A stretch of DNA of 61,102 nucleotides. Source: Ruminococcus sp. (GTDB taxonomy: Bacteria > Bacillota > Clostridia > Oscillospirales > Ruminococcaceae). This document shows positions 47,088-55,795 of the stretch, piece by piece. The notes beneath the pieces are model-generated. The model saw only the letters and a list, made by a program, of their open reading frames with translations. It searched no databases and was not told the origin of the DNA. A program made the position numbers and the translations under genes. Every line of letters starts with the position of its first letter. Positions within the stretch are counted from its first letter, which is position 1. The stretch spans positions 1-61,102 of the forward strand of contig JAFXVT010000025.1 of assembly GCA_017534835.1 (NCBI GenBank), read 5' to 3'.

Positions 47088-48173
47088 ATGGATAATAACG
47101 GATACATCAACGCCCCGGAACCTCAGCAACAGGGATACGCACAGGCTCCGCCGCCGCAGTATCAGCAGCAGTATACGCCGCCGCCGCAGTACGCCCTGCC
47201 CCCTCATATCGCCGAGCGCAGGCTCTTCAAGGGCAGAGTGGAATATATGTCGGTGGGACTGCTTATCTACACTTTCATTATCAATGTAGTAGTTATCGCG
47301 GATATGTTTGCCCACTACATATTCTTTGCAATAACCTCGTCCGGAAACGATGATTATAAGCAAAAGATAGAAGAATACACCGAGACCTTCACCGATTCCG
47401 CAGGAAGTATGCTCGCCGGCGTCCTCATCGGCGTTGTGTTCCTGATGCTGTTCTTCATCAAGGCTCTGCCGGTGAAGGAGATATTCAAGTCCCACAGCAA
47501 GATGAAGATAACGACGCTGATGATGCTAATCGTTGTGCTTATGGGCGTCCAGATACCGTTTATGCTGATCGACCCCTGCGTTGAGTGGATGTTCAACCTC
47601 TTCGGTCTGACCATTCAGGAGGCGATAGATTCCTCAACAGCCGGAAGCACTACTCTTTCGATGTTCCTGTATGCAAGCTTCATCGGTCCGATAGTAGAGG
47701 AGATAGTCTACCGCGGATTTGCTATGCACGGTCTTCAGCGTGCAGGCTGCGGAAAGGTCGCAGCGATGGTGCTTTCATCGGTGCTTTTCGGTATAATGCA
47801 CGCAAATCCGACACAGTCGGTGTTCGCCTTCTTCGTGGGACTCGTGTTCTCCTACGCCGCTATCGAATACGGCATAGGCTGGTCGATACTGCTCCATATC
47901 ACGAACAACTTCGTATTCGGCGACCTGCTCATACTCATCACAAAGCCGATACCGGCGGGTATCGAAACGATACTGGAATACGCACTTTTCGCAGCATTTA
48001 CTGTCGGAGGCATCATCATTCTCATCTGCAAGAGAAAATACCTCATAAACTATGTCCGCGAAAACAACAGCCCTGCAAAGCATTACGGCTGGGCGTTCAG
48101 CTGTATCGCGTTCCTGCTGTTCATCATAGGAAATGCCGGACTTGCAATGCTCCAGATAAGGGTGCTCAAATAA
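47088..48173 (+). CDS. CPBP-family intramembrane metalloprotease
   Basis: Membrane protease of the Rce1/CAAX-like CPBP family, 361 residues. The Pro/Gln/Tyr-rich N-terminus (residues 1-45) is cytoplasmic. Several membrane segments follow, with motif 1 EEIVYRGF (EExxxR), motif 2 FGIMHANP, and motif 3 HITNN. The ATG at 47088 follows AAAGGTGAAAAAT. Such proteins can act in peptide maturation or immunity; none of that is evident here. It occupies the place where spoVAC would be expected before spoVAD. Confidence 0.85.
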   Translation: MDNNGYINAPEPQQQGYAQAPPPQYQQQYTPPPQYALPPHIAERRLFKGRVEYMSVGLLIYTFIINVVVIADMFAHYIFFAITSSGNDDYKQKIEEYTETFTDSAGSMLAGVLIGVVFLMLFFIKALPVKEIFKSHSKMKITTLMMLIVVLMGVQIPFMLIDPCVEWMFNLFGLTIQEAIDSSTAGSTTLSMFLYASFIGPIVEEIVYRGFAMHGLQRAGCGKVAAMVLSSVLFGIMHANPTQSVFAFFVGLVFSYAAIEYGIGWSILLHITNNFVFGDLLILITKPIPAGIETILEYALFAAFTVGGIIILICKRKYLINYVRENNSPAKHYGWAFSCIAFLLFIIGNAGLAMLQIRVLK

Positions 48174-48202
48174 GAATAAAAACCTCCGTTTGTGGGATAA
48201 TA
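48174..48202 (+). promoter_or_regulatory. Sigma-G-like promoter of spoVAD
   Basis: GAATA (48174-48178), 17-nt spacer, GATAATA (48196-48202). Same -10 and spacing as the element before gerA; fits GHATR/CATWMTA apart from the first -10 base. Confidence 0.45.
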
Positions 48203-48223
48203 ACCGCGAACGGAGGTTTTTTT
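48177..48223 (+). terminator. CPBP terminator hairpin that contains the spoVAD ribosome site
   Basis: Stem AAAACCTCCGTT/AACGGAGGTTTT with an 18-nt loop, then TTT directly before the spoVAD ATG. The 3' arm holds CGGAGG, the only ribosome site of spoVAD. Confidence 0.75.
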
Positions 48224-49246
48224 ATGGCAGAATATCTATCAAGGGGAGCGTTCCGGCTGGACGCTCCGGTAAAGGTCGAGAGCCATGCGGCGGTAGTCGG
48301 CGATAAAGAGGGACAGGGACCGCTCGGACGGTGCTTCGACGAGATAATCAGCGACAGTCACTTCGGCAGAAGCACATGGGAGCAGGCAGAGAGCCGCTTC
48401 CAGCTCGAAGCAGTCAGCCTTGCCGTGAAAAAAGCCGGACTCGTCAAGGAGGACATAGATTCGATATGCTCCGGCGACCTGATAAACCAGTGTACCGGCT
48501 CGTCATACGGTCTGCGCGAACTTGAGATACCGTTTCTCGGCATTTACGGAGCCTGCTCGACGATGGCGGAGGGGATGCTCATATCCTCCCTGCTCGTGGA
48601 CAGCGGCGTTTCACGCCGCGCCGCTGCTGTGACCTCGTCGCATTTTTCCACAGCCGAGCGTCAGTTCCGCGCACCGCTCTCATACGGCGGACAGCGCACG
48701 CCGACCTCGCAGTGGACCTGTACGGCGTCCGGAGCTGTGATACTCTCGAAGCAGAGCGGTATGGCGGAGATAGTCGGCGGCTGTATCGGGCGGATAGCGG
48801 ATATGGGCATCAGCGACATCACGAATATGGGCAGTGCTATGGCTCCGGCTGCTGCGACTACGATAAAGCGCTATCTCGAAGCAACGGACACATCGCCCGA
48901 TGACTACGACTACATCATCACAGGCGACCTCGGCAAGGTCGGCAGCACGCTCGTCCGCGAGTTTATGCAGAAACAGGACATCGACATCACAAAGCAGCAC
49001 CGCGACTGCGGCGAGCTCATCTACGACAACACCCGGCAGGACACCCATTGCGGAGGCTCGGGCTGCGGATGCAGTGCGAGCGTGCTGTGCGGACTGTTCC
49101 TGCCCATGCTTGAGAGCGGCAGGATAGAGAATATCCTCTTCGCAGCAACAGGTGCGCTTATGTCTACGATGTCGCTCCAGCAGGGCGAGAGTATCCCTGC
49201 GATAGCACACCTCGTCCACCTAAGACACGTAAAGGAGCAGATATGA
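48224..49246 (+). CDS. spoVAD: Stage V sporulation protein AD
   Basis: Thiolase-fold protein that binds dipicolinic acid during its uptake into the forespore. 340 residues. Landmarks: GPLGRCFDEI, TWEQAESRF, GIYGACSTMAEGM (thiolase-like Cys), HFSTAERQFR and GGSGCGCSAS. ATG 48224 follows CGGAGG and T7. The start lies in a hairpin, see the terminator entry. SpoVAE follows with a four-base overlap. The usual upstream partner spoVAC is not in the window. Confidence 0.93.
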   Translation: MAEYLSRGAFRLDAPVKVESHAAVVGDKEGQGPLGRCFDEIISDSHFGRSTWEQAESRFQLEAVSLAVKKAGLVKEDIDSICSGDLINQCTGSSYGLRELEIPFLGIYGACSTMAEGMLISSLLVDSGVSRRAAAVTSSHFSTAERQFRAPLSYGGQRTPTSQWTCTASGAVILSKQSGMAEIVGGCIGRIADMGISDITNMGSAMAPAAATTIKRYLEATDTSPDDYDYIITGDLGKVGSTLVREFMQKQDIDITKQHRDCGELIYDNTRQDTHCGGSGCGCSASVLCGLFLPMLESGRIENILFAATGALMSTMSLQQGESIPAIAHLVHLRHVKEQI

Positions 49247-49602
49247 CAGAGATATTAAAGGCATTCCTCGTCGGCGGAGCGATATGCGCCGTAGGACAGC
49301 TCTTCATCGACTATACGAAGCTCACTCCGGCACGCATACTCACGGGCTATGTTGTCGCAGGAGTCATACTCTCGGCGCTCGGGATATACGGTCCGCTCGC
49401 CGAGGTTGCAGGAGCAGGGGCAACTGTGCCGCTGACAGGCTTCGGACACGCGCTCGCGGAGGGTATGAAAAAAGCCGTCGATGAGGACGGCTTTGCGGGA
49501 GTATTTACCGGCGAGCTGACGGCAGCTGCCGGTGGTATCGCAGCTGCTCTCCTCGCAGGGCTGACAGCATCGCTCGTTTTCCGTCAGCACGACAAGAACT
49601 GA
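49243..49602 (+). CDS. spoVAE: Stage V sporulation protein AE (SpoVAEB type)
   Basis: Small membrane protein of the dipicolinate channel, 119 residues with three to four hydrophobic segments. LKAFLVGGAICAVGQLFIDY and LTPARILTGYVVAGV are characteristic, and the GFG(H)ALAEGMKKAVDEDGFAGVFTG region is typical of SpoVAE. ATGA overlap with spoVAD. Ends at a strong bidirectional terminator. Confidence 0.93.
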   Translation: MTEILKAFLVGGAICAVGQLFIDYTKLTPARILTGYVVAGVILSALGIYGPLAEVAGAGATVPLTGFGHALAEGMKKAVDEDGFAGVFTGELTAAAGGIAAALLAGLTASLVFRQHDKN

Positions 49603-49640
49603 AAAAACAGCTGTGAGATGAGCTTCTCACAGCTGTTTTT
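49603..49640. terminator. Bidirectional terminator
   Basis: Perfect 16-bp stem AAAAACAGCTGTGAGA/TCTCACAGCTGTTTTT with a 6-nt loop; serves spoVAE (+) and the leucine-rich gene (-). Confidence 0.9.
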
Positions 49641-49644
49641 CTTG

Positions 49645-51057
49645 TTATTCTTTCTCCTTTTCCTCAGAGCCGGAAGCTTCTTCAGCCTCGTCCTCAGCGT
49701 CATCGCCGAGTATCTTTTCGTAGCTCTCCTCCTCGAGGCGCTCACGCTCGGCTTTTTCAGCCTTCCTCACTGATGAAGGAGTCCCCTTCCTGCCCTTCGC
49801 CATAAGAAAGACCGCGAGCACCACTGCCGCAACTGCAAATGCCGCAGCAAGGATAAGGAAGGCATACTTTTTCAGGCTCTTGTCCACGTATGTGTACGAG
49901 ATCTTGTTCGATTTAGCATAGCTTTCGCCTGCACTGCCAGAGAATACGCTCATTTCAAAAGATTTGTCGAGCTCATAGTCATCATCGGCTATCCTGTATC
50001 CGAAAGCGTTCGCACTGATGTCGGTCACGCTCTTGGGGACGATGACCTGCCCGAGCTTGGTACAGTGCAGGAATGCGCCCTCTCCGACAGACGAAACTCC
50101 CTCGGGGATAATAACGCGCGAAAGCGAGGTACAGCTGAGAAACGCTCCGTCACCGATAGTCGAAAGCGTTATCGGAAGGTCAAGAGATTCGAGGGATGAG
50201 CAGTATTTGAACGCAACGGGAGCGATATTTGTCAGACCTGCGGAAAAGTCTATCTTTTTGAGACCTGTACAATAGCTGAACGCACTCTCGCCGATGTCAG
50301 TAACGGACGAGGGAATATACAGATTCTCTATCTTGGTGCAGACCGAGAATGCGCCGGGCTCGATGTACTTGACATTGTTGTCGATGTAAACGTCGCCGGA
50401 GAGCTCGACCGAAGCACGGTAGATGTTCTGTCTGCTGCTGTTGTAGAGGATACCGTCAACATAGTTGAATGCACTGCACGCAGATGCGTCGATGTCAGTG
50501 AGCGTGCTGCACTGACCGAAAGCGTATGCGCCTATGCTGCTGAGCGAGCCGGGCAGCCTGACGCTTTTGAGCTCGGAGCAGTTGTAAAATGCATAGTTGC
50601 CTATCGAGCTTACCGAATCCGGTATCTCGACAGAGCCGAGACGTGTACAGCCCATAAATGTGCCGGTCTTCAGCTCGGTGATACGCTTCGGGAGCTTCAC
50701 CTTTTTCAGCGATGTACAGCCGGAAAATGCGTTCTCGCCGATGCTCGTCACAGTATCCGGGATAGTGAGCTCCTCGATGAAGGTGCAGTTCAGGAGAGCC
50801 TTGTCGCCTATCGCAGTCACTGCGTAGCCGTTGCGTATCTCCGGTATCTCGGTGAGTATCGAGGAAGGGTCACACTTGGTTATCGTATACGTGCCGTTGA
50901 TGAGCTCATAGGTGAAGTTTCCGTCAGTGAGCGCTTCGCCGACCTCCTGATTGTCAACGACCGCATAGGTGTACATAGGAAGGCTGCCGACAGCTCCGGT
51001 CAGCAGCACAGCACAAACAGCGGCTGCGGCAAGCTTAGTTATCTTCGTCAGCTTCAT
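49645..51057 (-). CDS. Membrane-anchored BspA-type leucine-rich repeat protein
   Basis: 470 residues from ATG 51057 (GAGGCAGACG upstream); overlaps the previous gene by 23 bases. Signal peptide 1-33. About twelve BspA-like repeats of the type TSIGENAFSGCTSLKKVKLP (residues 75-385), a linker, then one membrane segment (YAFLILAAAFAVAAVVLAVF) and an acidic Glu-rich tail inside the cell. BspA repeats bind host or plant surface ligands in other bacteria. Probably a tandem duplicate of the upstream gene. Confidence 0.88.
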   Translation of the reverse strand: MKLTKITKLAAAAVCAVLLTGAVGSLPMYTYAVVDNQEVGEALTDGNFTYELINGTYTITKCDPSSILTEIPEIRNGYAVTAIGDKALLNCTFIEELTIPDTVTSIGENAFSGCTSLKKVKLPKRITELKTGTFMGCTRLGSVEIPDSVSSIGNYAFYNCSELKSVRLPGSLSSIGAYAFGQCSTLTDIDASACSAFNYVDGILYNSSRQNIYRASVELSGDVYIDNNVKYIEPGAFSVCTKIENLYIPSSVTDIGESAFSYCTGLKKIDFSAGLTNIAPVAFKYCSSLESLDLPITLSTIGDGAFLSCTSLSRVIIPEGVSSVGEGAFLHCTKLGQVIVPKSVTDISANAFGYRIADDDYELDKSFEMSVFSGSAGESYAKSNKISYTYVDKSLKKYAFLILAAAFAVAAVVLAVFLMAKGRKGTPSSVRKAEKAERERLEEESYEKILGDDAEDEAEEASGSEEKEKE

Positions 51058-53128
51058 CGTCTGCCTCCTCTTTTTCTTCCTTCCCGGAGGCGTCATCGTC
51101 TGTTTCCGGCTTGGATGAAGTCTTTTTTGCTGCCGGCTTTGAAGCCTTTTTCTTCTTCACAGACTTACCGATGAACATTCCGATAAGAGCGAGTATTGCG
51201 GCTCCGATGATGCTGATGACCGTTATCAGGAAGCCCTTGTGGACATTCACTCCGCCTATGCCATAGGTATTGGTAACAACGTTGATACCGCAGGCTTTCG
51301 CGTATTTATAGCCTGTTGAGCCCTCGTCGGCGTAGATAGTGAAGTCCTCGTATGTGGTATACGGGTTCTCGGCATCAGATGTGCCGTTTGCTATCTGACC
51401 CTCGAGTGCCTGATTGTAGTAGTAAGCGAATGAATAATCGCCGAGCACACTGAGGTTGTTGCCGAGCCTTACGCTCTTGAGGGACTGACAGTCGAAGAAT
51501 GAGTTCATACCCACCTGCTCGAGCTTGTCCGAGAACTTCACGCTGCTGAGCTTTGAGCAGGTCTCGAATGCATAGTTGCCGACCACCCTGACATTTGTGA
51601 GGTCGACCTCTTCGATGTAGGAGTTGCCGCAGAAAGCGGATACCCATATCTCCTCGACGCTTGACGGAGCCTTGTAGGTCTTGTCCTGCTTTGCGCGCGG
51701 ATATGCGTAGACCGTCTTCTTGTCGTGGTCATAGAGGACGCCGTCCTGCGAAGAGAATGCGCCGTCGCCGTCTGTAACGGTTATCTCCTCGAGCGCAGCG
51801 CAGTCCACGAAGGGCTCGTCGCCGTCGATATTCTCGCAGCTTCCGGGAATAGTGAGCTTTTTCAGGCTCGATGAGAACATATTCAGTCCTATCTCCTTCA
51901 GACCATCGGGAAGGATTATCTCAGATGCCTCATTCGTTATGAATGCGTTCTTGTAGAGCCCGTAAACGGGGATGCCGTCCATTTCAGCCGGGACCTTTAT
52001 CACATCGTCCATAGAAACGCAGAAGGTGATGTAGAGCTTGCCGTCTATCATCGCGTACTCATAGTCCTCGAACGCCTTTGTTTCGAGGTTGTTGTACTCC
52101 TCCTCGTCAGCGGCAGCCTGCTCGGACTTGAACTCAAAGTTGTTCTGGTAATCGTATTCGCTGTCGCTGTCGGTGCAGTAGGTCTGTGCGGCAGAGCCGG
52201 GAGTGCCGATGATAGTGAAGCCTTCAACGATGTTGTTGTTTGAATCGTAGCCGAAAGCGCTGTAGCCGATGTTTGTCACGGATTCGGGAATGCGCACCTT
52301 CATCATCGCAGTTCCGGCAAATGCGTTCTGACCGACATATTCGAGCTCGGGCGGAAGCTCGACCTCCTCGAGCTTCTTGCAGTCCATAAATGCGGCAAGA
52401 GCTATCTCCTTTGTGGAATCGGAGAACTTGACGGATGTGAGCGACTCACAGCCTGCGAATGCCATAACATCGATATTTTCTATCTTCGTGCCGCTCATAT
52501 CTATAGCTTCAAGGAACGCACAGAAGCTGAACGAATGGCGCCCGATAGTTTTAACTGAATCGGGTACAGTGATCTTTTTCAGCGATGACTCAGCGAATGC
52601 GGCGATGCCTATCTCCTCGACTCCGTCGGGCACATCATAGCTCGTGCCCTCCTTTGAGGCAGGATAGTGCGCAAGCACCTTCATATCCTTGCTGTAAAGC
52701 ACGCCGTCCTTCGAGGTGTAGTTCTTATTGTCCGGCGAGACGTTTATCTCAGTGAGCGCAACACAGGACGAGAACGGGTCGTCCGTTGAGATGTACTCGA
52801 CGCTTGCCGGAATGCTTATCTTCTGTATTCTGCTGCGGAGGAATGCGCGCGTAGCTATCTCTGTTACGGGCTTTCCGCCGAGAGTATCGGGGATAGTTAT
52901 CTCCAATTCGCCGAGCGTGCAGCCGATGACTGTGGCATTCCCGTCGGAATCGACAGTATAGCGGAAGCCTGCGTCCTCCTCGCCCTCTTCCTCATCAGAG
53001 GCGGCTTCGGAAGCGGCAGTGGTGACCTCAGTATCAGCGGCATATCCCGACATCACGGGAGCAGCGGTATTTCCGAGACAAAGCAGCAGTCCCGCGAGGA
53101 GAGCTGCCGTTTTTTTATGGTCTTTCAT
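51035..53128 (-). CDS. Larger membrane-anchored BspA-type leucine-rich repeat protein
   Basis: 697 residues. Signal peptide 1-30, acidic spacer (EAASDEEEGEED), two blocks of BspA repeats (about 60-310 and 360-600) each with a PDNKNYTSKDGVLYSKDMK-type insertion, then a membrane segment (VISIIGAAILALIGMFIG) and a Lys/Glu tail. The two blocks are clearly internal duplicates. Co-transcribed with the smaller protein from a promoter at 53166-53194. Confidence 0.88.
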   Translation of the reverse strand: MKDHKKTAALLAGLLLCLGNTAAPVMSGYAADTEVTTAASEAASDEEEGEEDAGFRYTVDSDGNATVIGCTLGELEITIPDTLGGKPVTEIATRAFLRSRIQKISIPASVEYISTDDPFSSCVALTEINVSPDNKNYTSKDGVLYSKDMKVLAHYPASKEGTSYDVPDGVEEIGIAAFAESSLKKITVPDSVKTIGRHSFSFCAFLEAIDMSGTKIENIDVMAFAGCESLTSVKFSDSTKEIALAAFMDCKKLEEVELPPELEYVGQNAFAGTAMMKVRIPESVTNIGYSAFGYDSNNNIVEGFTIIGTPGSAAQTYCTDSDSEYDYQNNFEFKSEQAAADEEEYNNLETKAFEDYEYAMIDGKLYITFCVSMDDVIKVPAEMDGIPVYGLYKNAFITNEASEIILPDGLKEIGLNMFSSSLKKLTIPGSCENIDGDEPFVDCAALEEITVTDGDGAFSSQDGVLYDHDKKTVYAYPRAKQDKTYKAPSSVEEIWVSAFCGNSYIEEVDLTNVRVVGNYAFETCSKLSSVKFSDKLEQVGMNSFFDCQSLKSVRLGNNLSVLGDYSFAYYYNQALEGQIANGTSDAENPYTTYEDFTIYADEGSTGYKYAKACGINVVTNTYGIGGVNVHKGFLITVISIIGAAILALIGMFIGKSVKKKKASKPAAKKTSSKPETDDDASGKEEKEEADDEADEDN

Positions 53129-53165
53129 GTTTTTCCCTCTCTTTATGCATATTTATGCTTTTAAC

Positions 53166-53194
53166 ATTATATCACAAACGCTTCCGGAATGCAA
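53166..53194 (-). promoter_or_regulatory. Promoter of the leucine-rich repeat gene pair
   Basis: Minus strand: TTGCAT (53194-53189), 17-nt spacer, TGATATAAT (TATAAT 53171-53166). Confidence 0.85.
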
Positions 53195-53256
53195 CGTATT
53201 TCACATACATTTCCGCTTTAACACATTATTATCATACACTCCGGCAGCGGCGCCCG

Positions 53257-55395
53257 TCATTTTTTGTCCGCGCCCTTTCTGAATGCGAGGGCTGTAACGC
53301 CGTTTTTCTTCTTGAACAGCTTCATAAAATGTGCGTGGTCGGAATAGCCGCATTTTTCAGCTATCTCGTTTACATTCAGAGATGTGTTCGTCAGCAGCCG
53401 CTCAGCTAAAGCCATGCGTGCGGCGATGATGTCGGATTTGAAGCTTATCCCGAGGTGCATACGGTAAAGGTGCTGGAAATATGAGGCGCTTATGCCTATC
53501 TTCCGCGCCTCGCCCTCAACAGAGCGCTCGGTCTGGGGAGTTTCGTATATCTCATAGTGCAGCTTTCGGATAACTGCTGAATAGGCGTTGCTGTTGACGC
53601 GGCCGGTGCGCCTGAAGCTTTCGAGCTTCTCAGTCAGGCTGTCGAGCAGTCCGTCTGCGGCTGAAACGGAGACAAAGTGCTCCATATCCGAAATTATCGG
53701 CAGACCGATGTGCTTTTCCGCTGTTTTCAGATTCGCCATGAGCGTGTTGATGAAGAGCTGCTCGGGGTGGTCTGAGCCGTCACATCTGCCGATTATCACA
53801 AATTCGCGGCTGCCCGTCCTTGATGCGAGCTCTCCGCTGAGGCAGGACAGATTTATCGCCTGAGAGAACGGGATTATCAGCTCGTCGGGCTCGTCGCTCT
53901 CGGTCCCGAGACAGAAGATAACACCGAAATACTGCACGTCTGCTCCGAGCTTTTCTATCTGTGCAAGAAGTCCCCTTCGGCTGTACAGACCGGTGATGAT
54001 ATCGCGCTCAGAGAGCTTCTGTATCCTCTCGTTGAGGTAGCTCTCGTATTGCAGCATTCGCACCTTTTCAACGGCACTTGACGCTATCTGGCAGAATTCT
54101 CCGAAATACTGCTCAAAAACTATCTCTCCGCTGTAGCGCCTGACGCAGTAGCCGAGACTTCTTTCGAGGTAGTGCAGCGGCGTGCATACGAATGTCATCG
54201 GCGGAAGCGAATCAATGTCGGGAAGTATCTCCTCAAGCCGGAAGGTGCGGACCTCTGCGTCTATTTTTCCGTCGGTGTAGGAGATAAGGCATTTCATCTC
54301 GTCCGGATACAGCTCGCTGCGCTCATCGTCTGTCCTGTCCCAGTCGCTGCAAAGGCAGAGGTAGAAGCCGCTTTTCGGCGAGAGAAGGTATATATTCTGA
54401 GCCAGTACCATTGCGAGGTCCCACAAATTCTCGACCTTGTTCATCATCGAGGTGTAGCTGCAATGGAGGTATACCTGTGTGTTGAGGGTGTTGTCGAAAA
54501 CAGACTGGCTGTTCTTCGCCATTGCCGGGAAATCGCTCTTGCAGCCGCAGGTGGCACCTGTCCGGACTGCGACAGGAATGTCAGTGATACAGGCTGCCTT
54601 TTCTCCTGTGATAAGCTCGTGTATGCGGCAGACAGCTCCGGCGGCATTCCGCTGGAATTCGCCTCCGAACGTCGTCACCGAGGGGTGGTATTTGAGAATG
54701 TCGGGGTTCCCGTCGAAGCCGCCGACTGCTATGTCATCGGGTATGCTGATACCGCCCTGACTCAGCGAGAGACATAGCTGGAACGCCATATTGTCGTTTC
54801 CGCAGACAACAGCCTGCGGCTTTCTTATCCTCCCCGCAAGAATGTCCGCCGCGAGCTTCTTCGGCGAATCCACCCAGAAATCACCGTAGAAGATATTGCC
54901 TGTACGGACCGGTATGCTGTTTTCGCGGAGGGCGTCCTTGTAGCCGTTTATCCTCTCCTGCGAGTGTATGTCGCCCTTCGGACCGCTGAGGCAGTAAATA
55001 TCGGTCAGTCCGTGTACCTTTATGAAGTGGGCGGTCAGCCTGCGGAAGGCATCGCGGTCGTTCTGCATCGAGCTCTCGAAGCGCCTGCTCTCGTAATCAA
55101 GTGCGATGACAGGTATGCCCTTCGCAGCGAGAAGCTCCTCGATATTATCGGCGAGGTCCTTGCGGTAGAAGGTGTTATACGAGAGTATCGCTCCGTCAAG
55201 CCGGAAGCGGTCGATGAGGGAATAGATATTCTCCTCGCCCTTGAGGTAGCTTCCGCCGTTATCGTAGTTCACAAAGTGTGTCAGCACTATCAGGTCATAG
55301 CCGAGCAGCTGCGACTGGCGGGACATAGCCCCGATAATGTCCTGCTCATAGAGTGTGTCGATACTTGCGGCAATGTAGGCGATACGCTTTTTCAT
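53257..55395 (-). CDS. Hybrid regulator: LacI-type sensor, GGDEF-like domain, AraC DNA-binding domain
   Basis: 712 residues. Residues 1-275 are a periplasmic-binding-fold sensor as in LacI regulators but without the LacI helix-turn-helix (starts IAYIAASIDTLYEQDIIGAM directly; IPDDIAVGGFDGNP is diagnostic). A middle region follows, then a degenerate GGDEF-like domain (about 455-575; ERDIITGLYSRRGLLAQ opens it, no GGDEF signature). The end (610-712) is AraC-type with NEIAEKCGYSDHAHFMKLFK. It likely senses a sugar. It is divergent from the dockerin peptidase gene, a candidate target. Confidence 0.88.
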   Translation of the reverse strand: MKKRIAYIAASIDTLYEQDIIGAMSRQSQLLGYDLIVLTHFVNYDNGGSYLKGEENIYSLIDRFRLDGAILSYNTFYRKDLADNIEELLAAKGIPVIALDYESRRFESSMQNDRDAFRRLTAHFIKVHGLTDIYCLSGPKGDIHSQERINGYKDALRENSIPVRTGNIFYGDFWVDSPKKLAADILAGRIRKPQAVVCGNDNMAFQLCLSLSQGGISIPDDIAVGGFDGNPDILKYHPSVTTFGGEFQRNAAGAVCRIHELITGEKAACITDIPVAVRTGATCGCKSDFPAMAKNSQSVFDNTLNTQVYLHCSYTSMMNKVENLWDLAMVLAQNIYLLSPKSGFYLCLCSDWDRTDDERSELYPDEMKCLISYTDGKIDAEVRTFRLEEILPDIDSLPPMTFVCTPLHYLERSLGYCVRRYSGEIVFEQYFGEFCQIASSAVEKVRMLQYESYLNERIQKLSERDIITGLYSRRGLLAQIEKLGADVQYFGVIFCLGTESDEPDELIIPFSQAINLSCLSGELASRTGSREFVIIGRCDGSDHPEQLFINTLMANLKTAEKHIGLPIISDMEHFVSVSAADGLLDSLTEKLESFRRTGRVNSNAYSAVIRKLHYEIYETPQTERSVEGEARKIGISASYFQHLYRMHLGISFKSDIIAARMALAERLLTNTSLNVNEIAEKCGYSDHAHFMKLFKKKNGVTALAFRKGADKK

Positions 55396-55418
55396 TCTCC
55401 TCAGCTCCTTCCGCTGAC

Positions 55419-55447
55419 ATTATATCACTTTTTTATGCGTTTTTCAA
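55419..55447 (-). promoter_or_regulatory. Promoter of the hybrid AraC regulator
   Basis: Minus strand: TTGAAA (55447-55442), 17-nt spacer, TGATATAAT (TATAAT 55424-55419). Confidence 0.8.
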
Positions 55448-55490
55448 CCAAAAAAAGCTGAAAAATGCATAAACTCAGCTGCAATTTACA

Positions 55491-55519
55491 TTGAAATTCA
55501 CATTTTTGTTATATATAAT
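55491..55519 (+). promoter_or_regulatory. Promoter of the dockerin peptidase gene
   Basis: TTGAAA (55491-55496), 17-nt spacer, TATAAT (55514-55519). Confidence 0.75.
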
Positions 55520-55599
55520 AAGTGAAGCAGAAGACATAAGCTCTAAAAAAACATTATATTTGATGATATAAATAAAACTATTGAACAATAGCACTCAGA

Positions 55600-55770
55600 G
55601 TTAAGGACAGCCCCGGTATGAGGGCTGCCGGAGATGAACCGACAAGGTGACAGCGCTCCCTGCACTGGAGCGTTTCATAGGGAAATTTGTTCTGTAAGGG
55701 GAACAAATCAGGGAACAGGCTGGATACGGATTTTTTCCCTGCTCAGCCTGTTTCAGCAAGGTATCATAAT
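55600..55770 (+). promoter_or_regulatory. Structured 5' leader, candidate riboregulator
   Basis: Stems in order: CAGCCC/GGGCTG, CGCTCC/GGAGCG, ATTTGTTC/GAACAAAT, then two crossing pairings, CAGGGAA/TTCCCTG and ACAGGCTG/CAGCCTGT, which cannot form together as simple nested stems. The last arm is 15 bases before the ribosome site. I do not recognise a known riboswitch class. Confidence 0.5.
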
Positions 55771-55795
55771 CAGTATTATGACGGAGGGATGTAAG

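Larger units (their letters stand above)
55396..55795. other. Divergent control region with long structured leader
   Basis: 400 bp without a gene. It carries the promoter of the hybrid regulator (minus), the promoter of the dockerin gene (plus) and a leader of about 270 nt rich in hairpins (next entries). Confidence 0.7.

Noticed and set aside
55600-55770. c-di-AMP (ydaO), c-di-GMP or cobalamin riboswitch in the dockerin leader
   Set aside because: I compared the remembered consensus cores of these classes and found no convincing match; left as an unclassified leader.
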